NCBI RefSeq assembly: GCF_001633165.1
Contig: NZ_CP015418.1
Coordinates: forward strand, 1,034,501-1,098,500
Length of the DNA stretch: 64,000 nt
Source: Rhodovulum sulfidophilum DSM 1374
Lineage (GTDB): Bacteria; Pseudomonadota; Alphaproteobacteria; Rhodobacterales; Rhodobacteraceae
Reading direction: 5' to 3'
The position numbers and the translations under genes were made by a program. Below the pieces are notes generated by a model that ran no database searches, was not told where the DNA came from, and worked only from the letters and a program-made list of their open reading frames with translations. Shown one piece after another: positions 9,399 to 18,329 of the stretch (positions within the stretch are counted from its first letter, which is position 1; each line of letters opens with the position of its first letter).

Positions 9399-9833
9399 AT
9401 GCATGTCGTGCAAAAGACGTTTCTGCCCGAAGTGTTCGGGCTGGTGCGGGCGATCCGCAAGCGGTTCGATGCCCGTGCCACCTCGATCGACATGACCTAT
9501 GCCCGCGCCCAGGCGCTGATGAGCATCGCCAGTTGCGAAGGGCTGACCCAGGTCGACCTGGCCGAGCGGCTCGATATCCGGACCCCCTCGATGAACCGGA
9601 CCCTCGATAATCTCGAGGCGGCGGGCCTGATCGAGCGCCGCGCCTCGGCCGAGGACAAGCGCGTGCGCCGGCTTTATCTGACCCCGGCGGCGCGGGCCCG
9701 GGCCGAGGCCGTCGTCGACTTCACCGATGAGCTTCGGCGCGAGGTCTATCGCGGCATCGACCCGGCCGAGCTGGACCGGGCGCTGGCAACGATCCGCAAG
9801 ATCCAGGCCAACCTCGCCGCGATGGAACGGTGA
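9399..9833 (+). CDS. MarR-family transcriptional regulator
   Basis: 144-residue winged-helix regulator. The HTH is GLTQVDLAERLDIRTPSMNRTLDNLEAAGLI, followed by the wing RRASAEDKRVRRLYLT, both characteristic of MarR. It probably represses its own operon through the palindrome at 9354-9380 and releases DNA on binding a small toxic compound. It is translationally coupled (TGATG) to the MFS pump gene. The inducing ligand cannot be inferred. Confidence 0.93.
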   Translation: MHVVQKTFLPEVFGLVRAIRKRFDARATSIDMTYARAQALMSIASCEGLTQVDLAERLDIRTPSMNRTLDNLEAAGLIERRASAEDKRVRRLYLTPAARARAEAVVDFTDELRREVYRGIDPAELDRALATIRKIQANLAAMER

Positions 9834-11464
9834 TGGCAGCCGCAGTGCCGTCCGACGCGCCCGCCCCGGCGCCCAAAGCCGAACCGACGGGTCTGACCCG
9901 GCCCCTGCCGCTGGCCGCCGCCTATATGCTGGCCTCGATGTTCATCGCGCTGTCGCAATCGCTGGGGCAGGGATTTCTCGCGGCCAATATCCCCACGCTG
10001 GCGGGCGAGCTCGGGGCGACCCAGAGCCAGACCGTCTGGCTGATGGTCGCCTTCATGGCGCCGCGTGCTTCGCTGCCGCTGATGCTGATCAAGATCCGCA
10101 GCCAGTACGGGCTGCGCCGTTTCGCCGAGGTCTCGATCGCGCTTTACGCGGCGGTGGCGCTGCTGAGCCTGCTGACCCGCGACCTGCGCTCGGCGCTTCT
10201 GGTCGAGCTGCTCTCGGGGATCTCGGCCGCGCCGCTTGCGACGCTGGCCTTCCTTTATGCGCTCGAACCGCTGCCGCAGCGGCTGAAGCTGACGGTGGGC
10301 CTGCCCTTCGCGCTCAGCTTCATCGCGCTGGGCATGCCGCTGGCCCGCGCCATCAGCCCCACCGTCCTGACCGATGGCGGCTGGACCGACATCCTCCTGC
10401 TCAAGCTCGGCATGGCGATGGTCTGCCTGTTCCTGGTGTTCCTGCTGCCGCTGCCGCATGGCGAGCGGACCCGCTCGATCCGCGGGCTCGACCTGATCTC
10501 CTTCTCGCTGATTGCCGCCTCCTTCGGCGGGCTCGTGGCCTGCTTCACCACCGGCTACATCTACTGGTGGACCGCGGCGGCCTGGATGGGGCCGGTGCTG
10601 GCGCTGTCCATCGCAGGCCTGGTCCTGGCGCTGGTGATCGAGTTGCACCGGACGGCGCCGCTACTCGATGTGCGCTGGCTGGCGACGCCCGAGATGCTGC
10701 ACCTGACCGCGGCGCTCCTGATCTTTCGCGTCATCCTGTCGGAACAGACCGCCGGGGCGCCCGGCCTGTTTCGGACCCTGGGCTTCGCGCCCGAGCAGAT
10801 CGCGCCCCTGTTCTGGGGGATCTCGCTGGCCACGCTTGCCGGTGGCGCCGCCTGCGCGCTGGTGATGAAGCTGGACAGGGTGCCCGCGATCCATGTCGCC
10901 GCGCTGCTTCTGATCGCGCTGGGCTCGGCGATGGATGCCCATGCCAATACCGATGTGAGCCCGACCCTGATGATCGCAAGCCAGGCCATGGTCGGCTTCG
11001 CCGCGGCGATGTTCCTGCCCTCGGCGATGGCGGCGGGGCTGGTCAAGGCGCTGAGCAAGGGACCGCAATACCTTCTGAGCTTCGTCATCGTGTTCCTGTC
11101 GAGCCAGATCCTCGGCGGCACGGTCGGCGCGGGGCTGTTCAGGACCTTCGTGGCGGTGCGGACCACGGCGCATTCGCAGGCGCTGGCCGCCGGGCTGCAG
11201 ACCGGCGACCCGCTGGTCGCGGAGCGGCTGGCCGGGATCGCAGCGCAGCTTTCGACGACGGTGACCGATCCGGTCCGGCTCAAGGCCGAGGCGGTTGCGC
11301 AGCTGGCGGCCGACACTGCACGCCAGGCCACCGTTTCGGCCTATAATGATGTTTTCGCCCTGATCTCGGCCCTGGCCCTGTGTGCCCTGGCCGCGCTTCT
11401 GGGGCATATTGCGCGGGACTGGCTGCGGGCACGGATGGCCCGCCGGGTCCCGGCCGACGGATAA
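9833..11464 (+). CDS. DHA2-family MFS drug exporter (EmrB-like)
   Basis: 543-residue polytopic membrane protein with about 14 hydrophobic segments, as in DHA2 proton-drug antiporters. MLASMFIALSQSLGQGFL and TQSQTVWLMVAFMAP near the N-terminus resemble EmrB-type TM1-TM2. With the HlyD-type adaptor downstream it should form a tripartite pump across both membranes together with an outer-membrane channel that is not in this window. The ATG at 9833 overlaps the marR stop by one base. The substrate is unknown. The C-terminal third is more divergent than in EmrB, so drug specificity should not be assumed. Confidence 0.85.
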   Translation: MAAAVPSDAPAPAPKAEPTGLTRPLPLAAAYMLASMFIALSQSLGQGFLAANIPTLAGELGATQSQTVWLMVAFMAPRASLPLMLIKIRSQYGLRRFAEVSIALYAAVALLSLLTRDLRSALLVELLSGISAAPLATLAFLYALEPLPQRLKLTVGLPFALSFIALGMPLARAISPTVLTDGGWTDILLLKLGMAMVCLFLVFLLPLPHGERTRSIRGLDLISFSLIAASFGGLVACFTTGYIYWWTAAAWMGPVLALSIAGLVLALVIELHRTAPLLDVRWLATPEMLHLTAALLIFRVILSEQTAGAPGLFRTLGFAPEQIAPLFWGISLATLAGGAACALVMKLDRVPAIHVAALLLIALGSAMDAHANTDVSPTLMIASQAMVGFAAAMFLPSAMAAGLVKALSKGPQYLLSFVIVFLSSQILGGTVGAGLFRTFVAVRTTAHSQALAAGLQTGDPLVAERLAGIAAQLSTTVTDPVRLKAEAVAQLAADTARQATVSAYNDVFALISALALCALAALLGHIARDWLRARMARRVPADG

Positions 11465-11474
11465 GGACCCCTAC

Positions 11475-12515
11475 ATGCATCTTCTGAAACACCATGTTCC
11501 CACGGTTCTGATCGTTCTGATCGGGGTGCTCGGTGTCGTCGTCGTGCTTTTTGCCTGGCATCTGCCGCCGTTCGGCGGCTCCGAGATCCGGACCGAGAAC
11601 GCCTATGTCAGGGGAAATGTGGCGACGCTGTCGCCGCAGATCGCGGGCTATGTGACCGAGGTCCGGGTCACGGATTTCCAGACCGTCTCCACGGGCGACA
11701 TCCTGGTCCGGCTCGACGACCGGATCGCGCGCCAGACGGTGGCCCGGGCCGAGGCCGAGCTCGACAGCGCCCGCGCCGCGTTGAAGGCCAATGACCAGGA
11801 CATCAATTCCGCCGACGCGACGCTTGGGTCGCGCCGTGCCGCGGCCGAGGCCGCGCGGGCGGCGGTCGATACCGCCCGCGCGGAATGGGACCGGCATGAC
11901 CGGCTGCGCCGGAAGGGGGTGATTTCGGCCTCCGATGCCGAGGATGCCGAGCTGCGCCTGCGCCAGGCCGAGGCGGCGCTGACCGAGGCGCTGAGCGACG
12001 TCGCCGTCGCGCGCGAGGATCTGGCCACCGCGAAGGTCCGCACCGATACGCTGAGCGCCAGCGTGACCTCGGCGCTGGCGGCGGTCGAGCTGGCCAAGAT
12101 CGAGCTTGAACACACCGTCATCCGCGCGCCGCAGAACGGACGTCTGGGCCAGGTCAATGTCCGGGTCGGCCAGTATGTGACCGCGGGCACCGCGCTGGTG
12201 TCGCTGGTCTCGTCGCGGGTCTGGGTGATCGCCAATATCAAGGAGACCGATCTCGCCGGGCTCCATTCCGGCCAGAAGGTGCGCTTCGCGGTCGATGCGC
12301 TGGGCGGCCAGCCGTTCACGGGCAAGGTGGCGCTGCTGTCTCCGGCCACCGCCTCCGAATTCAGCATCCTCGGCAATTCGACCGCGACGGGCAATTTCAC
12401 CAAGATCGCCCAGCGGCTTCCGGTGCGGATCGAGGTCGATCCGGGCCAGGAGGGGCAGGACCGTCTGGCGCCGGGCATGTCGGTCGTGGTTCACATCCCG
12501 CGCGACCGCGGCTGA
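11475..12515 (+). CDS. HlyD/EmrA-family membrane-fusion protein
   Basis: 346 residues. A single N-terminal membrane anchor (about residues 8-28) precedes the first half of a biotinyl-lipoyl domain (NVATLSPQIAGYVTEVRV), an Ala-rich alpha-helical hairpin of about 100 residues and the closing half (HTVIRAPQNGRLGQVNVRVGQ), then a beta-barrel domain. This is the periplasmic adaptor of a tripartite efflux system, partnering the MFS protein ten bases upstream. Its end faces the ALDH gene in convergent orientation across 23 bp. Confidence 0.92.
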   Translation: MHLLKHHVPTVLIVLIGVLGVVVVLFAWHLPPFGGSEIRTENAYVRGNVATLSPQIAGYVTEVRVTDFQTVSTGDILVRLDDRIARQTVARAEAELDSARAALKANDQDINSADATLGSRRAAAEAARAAVDTARAEWDRHDRLRRKGVISASDAEDAELRLRQAEAALTEALSDVAVAREDLATAKVRTDTLSASVTSALAAVELAKIELEHTVIRAPQNGRLGQVNVRVGQYVTAGTALVSLVSSRVWVIANIKETDLAGLHSGQKVRFAVDALGGQPFTGKVALLSPATASEFSILGNSTATGNFTKIAQRLPVRIEVDPGQEGQDRLAPGMSVVVHIPRDRG

Positions 12516-12538
12516 GCCCGCAGGGCTGCGGCTTCGGG

Positions 12539-14047
12539 TCAGATGTCGAAGACGACGCCCTGCGCCAGTGGCAGCTCGCGCGAATAGTTGATGGTGTTGG
12601 TGGCGCGCCGCATGTAGCTTTTCCAGGCGTCCGAGCCGCTTTCGCGGCCGCCGCCGGTCTCCTTCTCGCCACCGAAGGCCCCGCCGATCTCGGCGCCCGA
12701 GGTGCCGATATTGACATTGGCGATGCCGCAATCCGAGCCGCGTGCCGACAGGAACAGCTCCATCTCGCGCAGGTCGGTGGTGAAGATCGACGAGGACAGC
12801 CCCGCGCCGACCGCGTTATGGGCCTCGAGCACGGCGTCGAAATCGCTGTATCTCATCACGTAGAGGATGGGGGCGAAGGTCTCTTCCAGCACCGGACCGG
12901 TCTGGGCGGGCATTTCGACCAGCGCGGGGCGGGCGTAATAGGCGCTGTCGGGGCCGATGTCTTCGCGCGTGCCGCCATGGACGGTGCCGCTCGCCGCGCG
13001 CGCCGCCTCCAGCGCCTCCTGCATCGCCCGATAGGCGGCGCCGTCGATCAGCGGCCCGACCAGCGCGTCGGTTTCCAGCGGGTTGCCGACGCTGACCGAG
13101 GCATAGGCCCGGATCAGCCCCGGCACCAGCGCGTCGTAGATGTCGTCATGCACGAACAGCCTGCGCATCGTGGTGCAGCGCTGTCCGGCGGTGCCCATCG
13201 CGCCGAAGGCGACCGCGCGCAGCGTCATCGCGGTATCGGCCGAGGGGCAGACGATGCCGGCATTGTTTCCGCCCAGCTCCAGGATCGAGCGGCCGAAGCG
13301 TGCGGCGACCTTGGGGCCGACGATCCGCCCCATCCGGGTCGAGCCGGTGGCCGAGACCAGCGCCACATCGGGGCTTTCGACCAGCGCGTTGCCCAGCTCG
13401 GGGCCGCCGGGCAGCACCTGCACCAACGCCTCGGGGGGCGCGCCGAACCGGGCCAGGGCCCGGCCAAGCACCGCGTCGCAGGCCAGCGCCGTCAGCGGGG
13501 TCTTTTCCGAGGGTTTCCAGATCACCGGATCGCCGCAGACCAGCGCCAGCGCGGCGTTCCAGGCCCAGACCGCGACTGGAAAGTTGAAGGCGGTGATCAC
13601 GCCGACCGGGCCCAGCGGGTGCCAGGTCTCCATCATCCGGTGGCCGGGGCGCTCGGTCGCGATGGTCAGCCCGTAAAGCTGGCGCGAGAGGCCGACCGCG
13701 AAATCGCAGATGTCGATCATCTCCTGCACCTCGCCCGCGCCCTCGGACGGGCTCTTGCCGGCCTCGACCGAGACCAGCCGGCCGAGATCGTCCTTGGCCG
13801 CGCGCAACTCCTCGCCCAAGAGCCGCACCAGCTCGCCCCGCCTGGGCGCCGGGACCATCCGCCAGTCGCGGAAAGCGGCCTTCGCGGCGGCGATGGCCGC
13901 GGCCGCATCCGCAACGCTGGCCGGAGAGATGTCGGCGATCCGCTCGCCGGTGAGCGGCGAGACGCAGGCCATGCTGCCGCCGCTCAGCGCGTCGGCGGCG
14001 ACGCCGAGGCGCGACATCAGGCATTCGGTCTCGGAACGGAGGGTCAT
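12539..14047 (-). CDS. ALDH7-type L-aminoadipate-semialdehyde / piperideine-6-carboxylate dehydrogenase
   Basis: 502-residue NAD-dependent aldehyde dehydrogenase. The catalytic Cys is at about residue 291 in GTAGQRCTTMRR and the general-base Glu in LELGGNN. The NAD site motif FNFPVAVWAWNAALALVCGD and the end ETGGGRESGSDAWKSYMRRAT are characteristic of the ALDH7/antiquitin group. It oxidises alpha-aminoadipate semialdehyde (in equilibrium with piperideine-6-carboxylate) to aminoadipate in lysine breakdown. Start ATG at 14047 has GGAAGGA upstream. An Lrp-type regulator lies 268 bp upstream on the same strand and may control it. No lysine aminotransferase is visible nearby. Confidence 0.85.
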   Translation of the reverse strand: MTLRSETECLMSRLGVAADALSGGSMACVSPLTGERIADISPASVADAAAAIAAAKAAFRDWRMVPAPRRGELVRLLGEELRAAKDDLGRLVSVEAGKSPSEGAGEVQEMIDICDFAVGLSRQLYGLTIATERPGHRMMETWHPLGPVGVITAFNFPVAVWAWNAALALVCGDPVIWKPSEKTPLTALACDAVLGRALARFGAPPEALVQVLPGGPELGNALVESPDVALVSATGSTRMGRIVGPKVAARFGRSILELGGNNAGIVCPSADTAMTLRAVAFGAMGTAGQRCTTMRRLFVHDDIYDALVPGLIRAYASVSVGNPLETDALVGPLIDGAAYRAMQEALEAARAASGTVHGGTREDIGPDSAYYARPALVEMPAQTGPVLEETFAPILYVMRYSDFDAVLEAHNAVGAGLSSSIFTTDLREMELFLSARGSDCGIANVNIGTSGAEIGGAFGGEKETGGGRESGSDAWKSYMRRATNTINYSRELPLAQGVVFDI

Positions 14048-14315
14048 TTGCGGTCCTTCCTGTCATCCTGTCGGACGGCGCTGTCTGCGGGACGCCGTGC
14101 GCGCGCCCCGCCCGAAGCTCCCATGAAGGCGCGGGCGTTTCAACCGGTTCCGGGTTGCGGGCGCCGTCCGTCGACAGCGCCCGCCCTGCCGATCGCGGGC
14201 GCAGGTCCCGGCGATATGATGGGCTCCCGTCGCGCGAGGCCCGGATCCAGGCTTCGGGGTTGCCGCGCGGCGCCCGCGATTTCAACCGGACCGCAGCTTA
14301 TGCGTGGGCCGGACC

Positions 14316-14831
14316 TCAGAGATAGGTGCTTGGCACCGCGGTGGTGAATTTCAGCTCTTCCATCGAGATCGAGGAATTGATCTGCGAGAAATCGAGCCGC
14401 TCGATCATCGCCTTGTAGACCCGGTCATAGGTCGAGATGTCGGGAACCACCACCTTCAGGATGTAATCCGTCGCCCCGGTCAGCCGGTAGGCCTCGACGA
14501 TCTCGGGCAGGTCGTCGATCAGCGCCCGGAACTGGTTCAGCCAGGCCGTTTCGTGCCGGGGCGCGGTGATCCCGATGAAGACGGTCATGCCGACATTGGC
14601 GCGGGCGTGATCCACGATCGCCACCCGCCCCTTGATCACGCCCGCCTCTTCCAGCCGCTTGATCCGCCGCCAGCAGGGCGTGGGGCTGAGCCCCACGATA
14701 TCGGCCAGCGCGTTCACCGCCAGATCGGAATCGCGCTGCAGGATCTCGAGGATCTTGCGGTCGATCTCGTCGAAATCGGGCATCTCGGCCGATTTCCGAT
14801 CCGCGCCGCGGGTCTTGCGGCCGGTGCTCAT
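14316..14831 (-). CDS. Lrp/AsnC-family transcriptional regulator
   Basis: 171 residues: an N-terminal HTH (DEIDRKILEILQRDSDLAVNALADIVGLSPTPCWRRIKRLEEAGVI) followed by the RAM ligand-binding domain (VVVPDISTYDRVYKAMIERL). These regulators usually sense amino acids. The ATG at 14831 overlaps the stop of the VOC gene (ATGA); a second ATG 16 codons later (MPDFDE) is the alternative start. The location between amino-acid catabolic genes suggests lysine or a related ligand, which is inference. Confidence 0.93.
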   Translation of the reverse strand: MSTGRKTRGADRKSAEMPDFDEIDRKILEILQRDSDLAVNALADIVGLSPTPCWRRIKRLEEAGVIKGRVAIVDHARANVGMTVFIGITAPRHETAWLNQFRALIDDLPEIVEAYRLTGATDYILKVVVPDISTYDRVYKAMIERLDFSQINSSISMEELKFTTAVPSTYL

Positions 14832-15688
14832 CTCTGCCGGAACTCCAGCACCGCCCCGGCGCAATCGGAGGGCGCCAGCGCGATCCCGCGCGCGGTCTCG
14901 ACCGGCGAGACCCCGGATGCGGCAAGACAGGCCGCGGTGGCCGCCATGTCTTCGGAATGAAGCGCAAGCCCGGCAAAGCCCTCGGCGGGGGCGGCGGACA
15001 GGTCGAGCCCGGGGAAGTAATCGGCCAGCGCGGCCCCGGTCAGGCAGAGGATGGGGGCCGAGGCCGGGCCGGTCTCGACCCGGTAGCCGCCTGCGGCGGG
15101 CGCGACCCGCCCACTGGCGTAAAGCCGGGCCAGACGCTGCGCGGCGGCCTCGGGATCGGCGCTTTGCGCGACGATCTCGGCCAGACCGCAGGCGCGGTTC
15201 GGATGGGTCAGAAGCTCGGGCAGCCAGACCGTGTCGCGGGTCCGGTGCTGGCACATGAAGACGATGCCGAAGGGCAGCTCGCTGTCTGCGAAGGGCATGG
15301 TCGAGAAGGCTGCGCGCCCGGTCCCGCCGTCCGGAAGCGGCACCGGACGCTCGAAATGGCCGACCTCCCCGGTCGCGATGCCAAGCGCTTCCAGCGCCGT
15401 CTTCGCGGCCTCGGCATCGTCGATCCGGCAGGCCACGGCCCGCAGCCCCTCGCCCTCGCGCGCCAGTGCCGCGCGCCGGGGGGCGTTGCCCTCGGTCGGC
15501 GTCACGATGCCCAGAAGCTCCATGTAGTCGCCGGGGAACATGAGGGTGTAATTCGCCGTGCCCTTGGCCGCGCTGTGCAGTCCTTTCGGCGACAGCGTGA
15601 AGCCGAGCCGTCGGTAGGCCTCGGCGGCGCGGTCGAGATCCTCGACCATGAGGAAGACGTGATCGACGCCTTTGACGGGATGGGTCAT
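14828..15688 (-). CDS. VOC-family (glyoxalase-like) protein
   Basis: 286 residues made of two vicinal-oxygen-chelate modules: HPVKGVDHVFLMVEDLDRAAEAYRRLGFTLSP starts the first and FAGLALHSEDMAATAACLAASGVSP lies in the second. The pattern fits the Glyoxalase_3-like group (long VOC proteins with a GDYMELLGI motif) found in many proteobacteria with no known reaction. I chose ATG 15688, with AAGGAG upstream, over one nine codons earlier. It is coupled to the Lrp gene by ATGA and follows the SDR gene, so the three are probably one operon. Confidence 0.85.
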   Translation of the reverse strand: MTHPVKGVDHVFLMVEDLDRAAEAYRRLGFTLSPKGLHSAAKGTANYTLMFPGDYMELLGIVTPTEGNAPRRAALAREGEGLRAVACRIDDAEAAKTALEALGIATGEVGHFERPVPLPDGGTGRAAFSTMPFADSELPFGIVFMCQHRTRDTVWLPELLTHPNRACGLAEIVAQSADPEAAAQRLARLYASGRVAPAAGGYRVETGPASAPILCLTGAALADYFPGLDLSAAPAEGFAGLALHSEDMAATAACLAASGVSPVETARGIALAPSDCAGAVLEFRQR

Positions 15689-15715
15689 GGAAGCTCCTTC
15701 GGTTCGGCGGGTCAT

Positions 15716-16429
15716 TCAGCGGGCGGCGCGCTGCACGGGCGCAAGGGTTATTTCATGTATCGCGACATTCGGGTTCATGCCCGCGACATGAAGCGCCAGT
15801 GCCGCCATGTCCTCGGGCTGGATCATCTCGGCCGCGCGGGCCGGGTCGAAGCCGGGCCGTCCGTTCAGCAGCGGCGTCGCCACCTCGCCGGGGCAGAGCG
15901 CGGTCGACCGGATGCCGTTTTCGCCCTCCTGCGCGTTGAGGCTGGCGCTGAGATCGGTCAGCGCATGTTTCGAGGCGCCATAGGGCACCCCCGCCACTGG
16001 CGCGTGAAACCGCCCGGCCCAGGACGAGGTATGGATCATCACGCCCGATTGCTGCCGCCGCATCGGCCCCAGGGCCGCGGCGATGACATTCAGCGCGCCG
16101 GTCAGATTGGTGGCGATCACCCGGTCCCAGCTGTCCCAGTCAAGCTCGTCCCAGCGCCGGAGCGGCACGTTCAGCCCAGCATTGTTGCACAGCACATCGA
16201 TCCGTCCCGCCCACTGGACGATCTCTTCGGCAATTGCCAAAATGCGCGCCCGGTCGGTGACATCGCCTGCAAAGACCCGTACAGCCCCGCCGAGTTCGTC
16301 GGCCAGCGCGGTCAGGCGGTCCTCCGAGCGCGCGGTCAGCGCGACGCGGTATCCCGCACCGGCAAAGGTCCGCGCCATGGCCGCGCCGATACCGGAACCG
16401 GCGCCCGTTATCCAGACACAGTTCTGCAT
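15716..16429 (-). CDS. Short-chain dehydrogenase/reductase
   Basis: 237-residue classical SDR with Rossmann cofactor motif TGAGSGIG near residue 9, the NNAG motif, catalytic Ser in HTSSWAG and the YxxxK pair in VPYGASKHAL. It oxidises or reduces an alcohol/carbonyl substrate with NAD(P); the substrate is not predictable. It is the first gene of the leftward SDR-VOC-Lrp group and diverges from the ABC importer across about 200 bp. Confidence 0.9.
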   Translation of the reverse strand: MQNCVWITGAGSGIGAAMARTFAGAGYRVALTARSEDRLTALADELGGAVRVFAGDVTDRARILAIAEEIVQWAGRIDVLCNNAGLNVPLRRWDELDWDSWDRVIATNLTGALNVIAAALGPMRRQQSGVMIHTSSWAGRFHAPVAGVPYGASKHALTDLSASLNAQEGENGIRSTALCPGEVATPLLNGRPGFDPARAAEMIQPEDMAALALHVAGMNPNVAIHEITLAPVQRAAR

Positions 16430-16625
16430 ATTTGTTCACCCTTTCTGCGAATATGGGGGAATGTTTTCGCGCAGTATAGCCAAAAAGGTAGGATTTTCTT
16501 CCGAAAATGATAGTGCCCGCGCAAAAAGTGCATTGACCTCGGTGGCGGGTTGCCGCTTTTTGTTCGGGCGGACACGTCCGGGACGGATGCCCGGACGGCA
16601 AGACCACAAAAACAGGGATTTCGAC

Positions 16626-18233
16626 ATGATCACGACCTGCAGATCGGCCGGCAGACCGGGATGGGGCTGGCTTCTGGCCGGGGCCGCGCTTGCGACTATG
16701 GCGGGTCCGGCAGCGGCCGAGGAACCTCAGCGCGGCGGCACCGCCATCGTTCACATGGTGTCGGAACAGCGCGTGCTGAACCCCGCGCTCCGGGCCTCGA
16801 CCGGGGTCTACAACATCACCGGCAAGATCATGGAGCCGCTGATCGACAAGTCCTATGACGGCCCCGTGGGGGTGCTGGCGACGGACTGGTCCTCGACCGA
16901 TGACGGGCTGCACATCACCGTCAATCTGCGCGAGGGCGTCAACTGGCATGATGGCGAGCCCTTCACCTGCGACGACGTCGCCTTCTCGGCGATGGAGCTG
17001 TGGAAGCCGCTGCTCAACTATTCCTCGACGCTGCAGCAATATCTCGAGTCGGTCGACTGCACCGATGCCCATACCGCCGTCTTCAACTATTCCCAGCCGA
17101 TGCCGCTGGGCCTCTTCGTCGCGGCGATGCCCGATCTCGGCCACCCGGTGCCGAAGCACCTCTATGAGGGCACCGACATCATGCGAAACCCCCACAACAC
17201 CGCGCCGGTGGGGACGGGGCCGTTCAAGTTCGTCGAATACAAGCGCGGCCAATATGTCATCGCCGAGCGCAACGACGATTACTGGCGTGGCGAGGAATAT
17301 CCCTATCTCGACCGCATCGTCTGGCGCTTCATCCCCGACAAGTCGGCGGCCGCGGCGGCGATGGAGGCCGGGGAAATCCACGAATCCGGGACCAACAGCC
17401 TGTCGATGGCCGATATCGAGCGGTTCTCGAAGATGGACGGCTTCGATGTCGGCACCAAGGGCTACGAGAACAACGTCGCCCACTCGACCGTCGAGTTCAA
17501 TCACCGCAACCCGATCCTTGCCGATCTGAAGGTGCGGCAGGCGATCTATCACGGGCTCGATATCGACTACGCGATCAAGACCATCATGCGCGGCTACGCC
17601 AAGCCGGGGCGCGGTCCGATCCCCTCGACGGGCGGGGCCAACTATACCGATGACGTGACCACCTATGACTACGATCCCGAGCTGGCGAAGCAGATGCTCG
17701 ACGAGGCGGGCTATCCGGCCGGCGAGGACGGCATCCGATTCAAGCTGCGGCACCGGCCCGCGCCCTGGGGTGAATATACCCAGCTCTGGGCCGAGTATTT
17801 CGCCCAGGCGATGGGGGAGATCGGCATCGATGTCGAGATCCTGACCAATGACGCGCCGGGCTTCCTGAACGGGGTCTATCGCGACCACGATTTCGACACC
17901 GCCAATGGCTGGCACCAGTTCCGGTCGGACCCGGCGGTCTCGACCATGGTCTGGCTGCGCTCGGGCTCGCCCAAGGGGACCCCCTGGTCGAACCAGTTCG
18001 GCTGGAAATCCGACGAGATGGACCGGATGATCGACGAGGCGCAGGCCGAGCTCGACCCCGCGGAACGGGCGGCCGACTATCACGCGATCCAGGCGAAGGC
18101 GATGGAAGAGCTGCCGCTGATCTTCGCCATCGAGCATCCCTTCATCTCGGTCACCTCGCAGAAGCTCCACAACCACCACAACAACCCGCGCTGGATCTCG
18201 TCGAGCTGGTACGATCTCTGGATCGAGCACTGA
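16626..18233 (+). CDS. Periplasmic substrate-binding protein of a peptide/opine-type ABC importer
   Basis: 535-residue SBP family 5 (DppA/OppA type). The signal peptide is about 31 residues (ends AGPAAA). Then follow typical family-5 stretches: NITGKIMEPLIDKSYDGPVGVLATDW, FTCDDVAFSAMELW and NTAPVGTGPFKFVEYKRGQYVIAERNDDYW. It would capture a peptide-like or opine-like ligand in the periplasm. The ATG at 16626 follows a weak CAGGGA site. It heads an eight-gene operon running to 26,435 whose downstream enzymes suggest the ligand is degraded after uptake. Confidence 0.92.
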   Translation: MITTCRSAGRPGWGWLLAGAALATMAGPAAAEEPQRGGTAIVHMVSEQRVLNPALRASTGVYNITGKIMEPLIDKSYDGPVGVLATDWSSTDDGLHITVNLREGVNWHDGEPFTCDDVAFSAMELWKPLLNYSSTLQQYLESVDCTDAHTAVFNYSQPMPLGLFVAAMPDLGHPVPKHLYEGTDIMRNPHNTAPVGTGPFKFVEYKRGQYVIAERNDDYWRGEEYPYLDRIVWRFIPDKSAAAAAMEAGEIHESGTNSLSMADIERFSKMDGFDVGTKGYENNVAHSTVEFNHRNPILADLKVRQAIYHGLDIDYAIKTIMRGYAKPGRGPIPSTGGANYTDDVTTYDYDPELAKQMLDEAGYPAGEDGIRFKLRHRPAPWGEYTQLWAEYFAQAMGEIGIDVEILTNDAPGFLNGVYRDHDFDTANGWHQFRSDPAVSTMVWLRSGSPKGTPWSNQFGWKSDEMDRMIDEAQAELDPAERAADYHAIQAKAMEELPLIFAIEHPFISVTSQKLHNHHNNPRWISSSWYDLWIEH

Positions 18234-18243
18234 TCCGCTGACC

Positions 18244-18275
18244 CGCGAGGCCGGGCATCCGCGCCCGGCCTCGCG
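18244..18275 (+). promoter_or_regulatory. Perfect hairpin between SBP and permease genes
   Basis: A 13-base perfect stem (18244-18256 with 18263-18275) and a six-base loop lie eleven bases after the SBP stop. Such intercistronic hairpins commonly stabilise the SBP message or attenuate transcription so that the binding protein is made in excess over the permease. There is no T run, so complete termination is unlikely. Confidence 0.6.
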
Positions 18276-18329
18276 CCTCACGGCGGCCGAAACCGAAAGC
18301 CCCCCGAAAAGCCCCCCGGAACCCGCAAA

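Noticed and set aside
16533..16560. TTGACC as a promoter for the ABC importer
   Set aside because: No acceptable -10 element follows at 15-19 bp.
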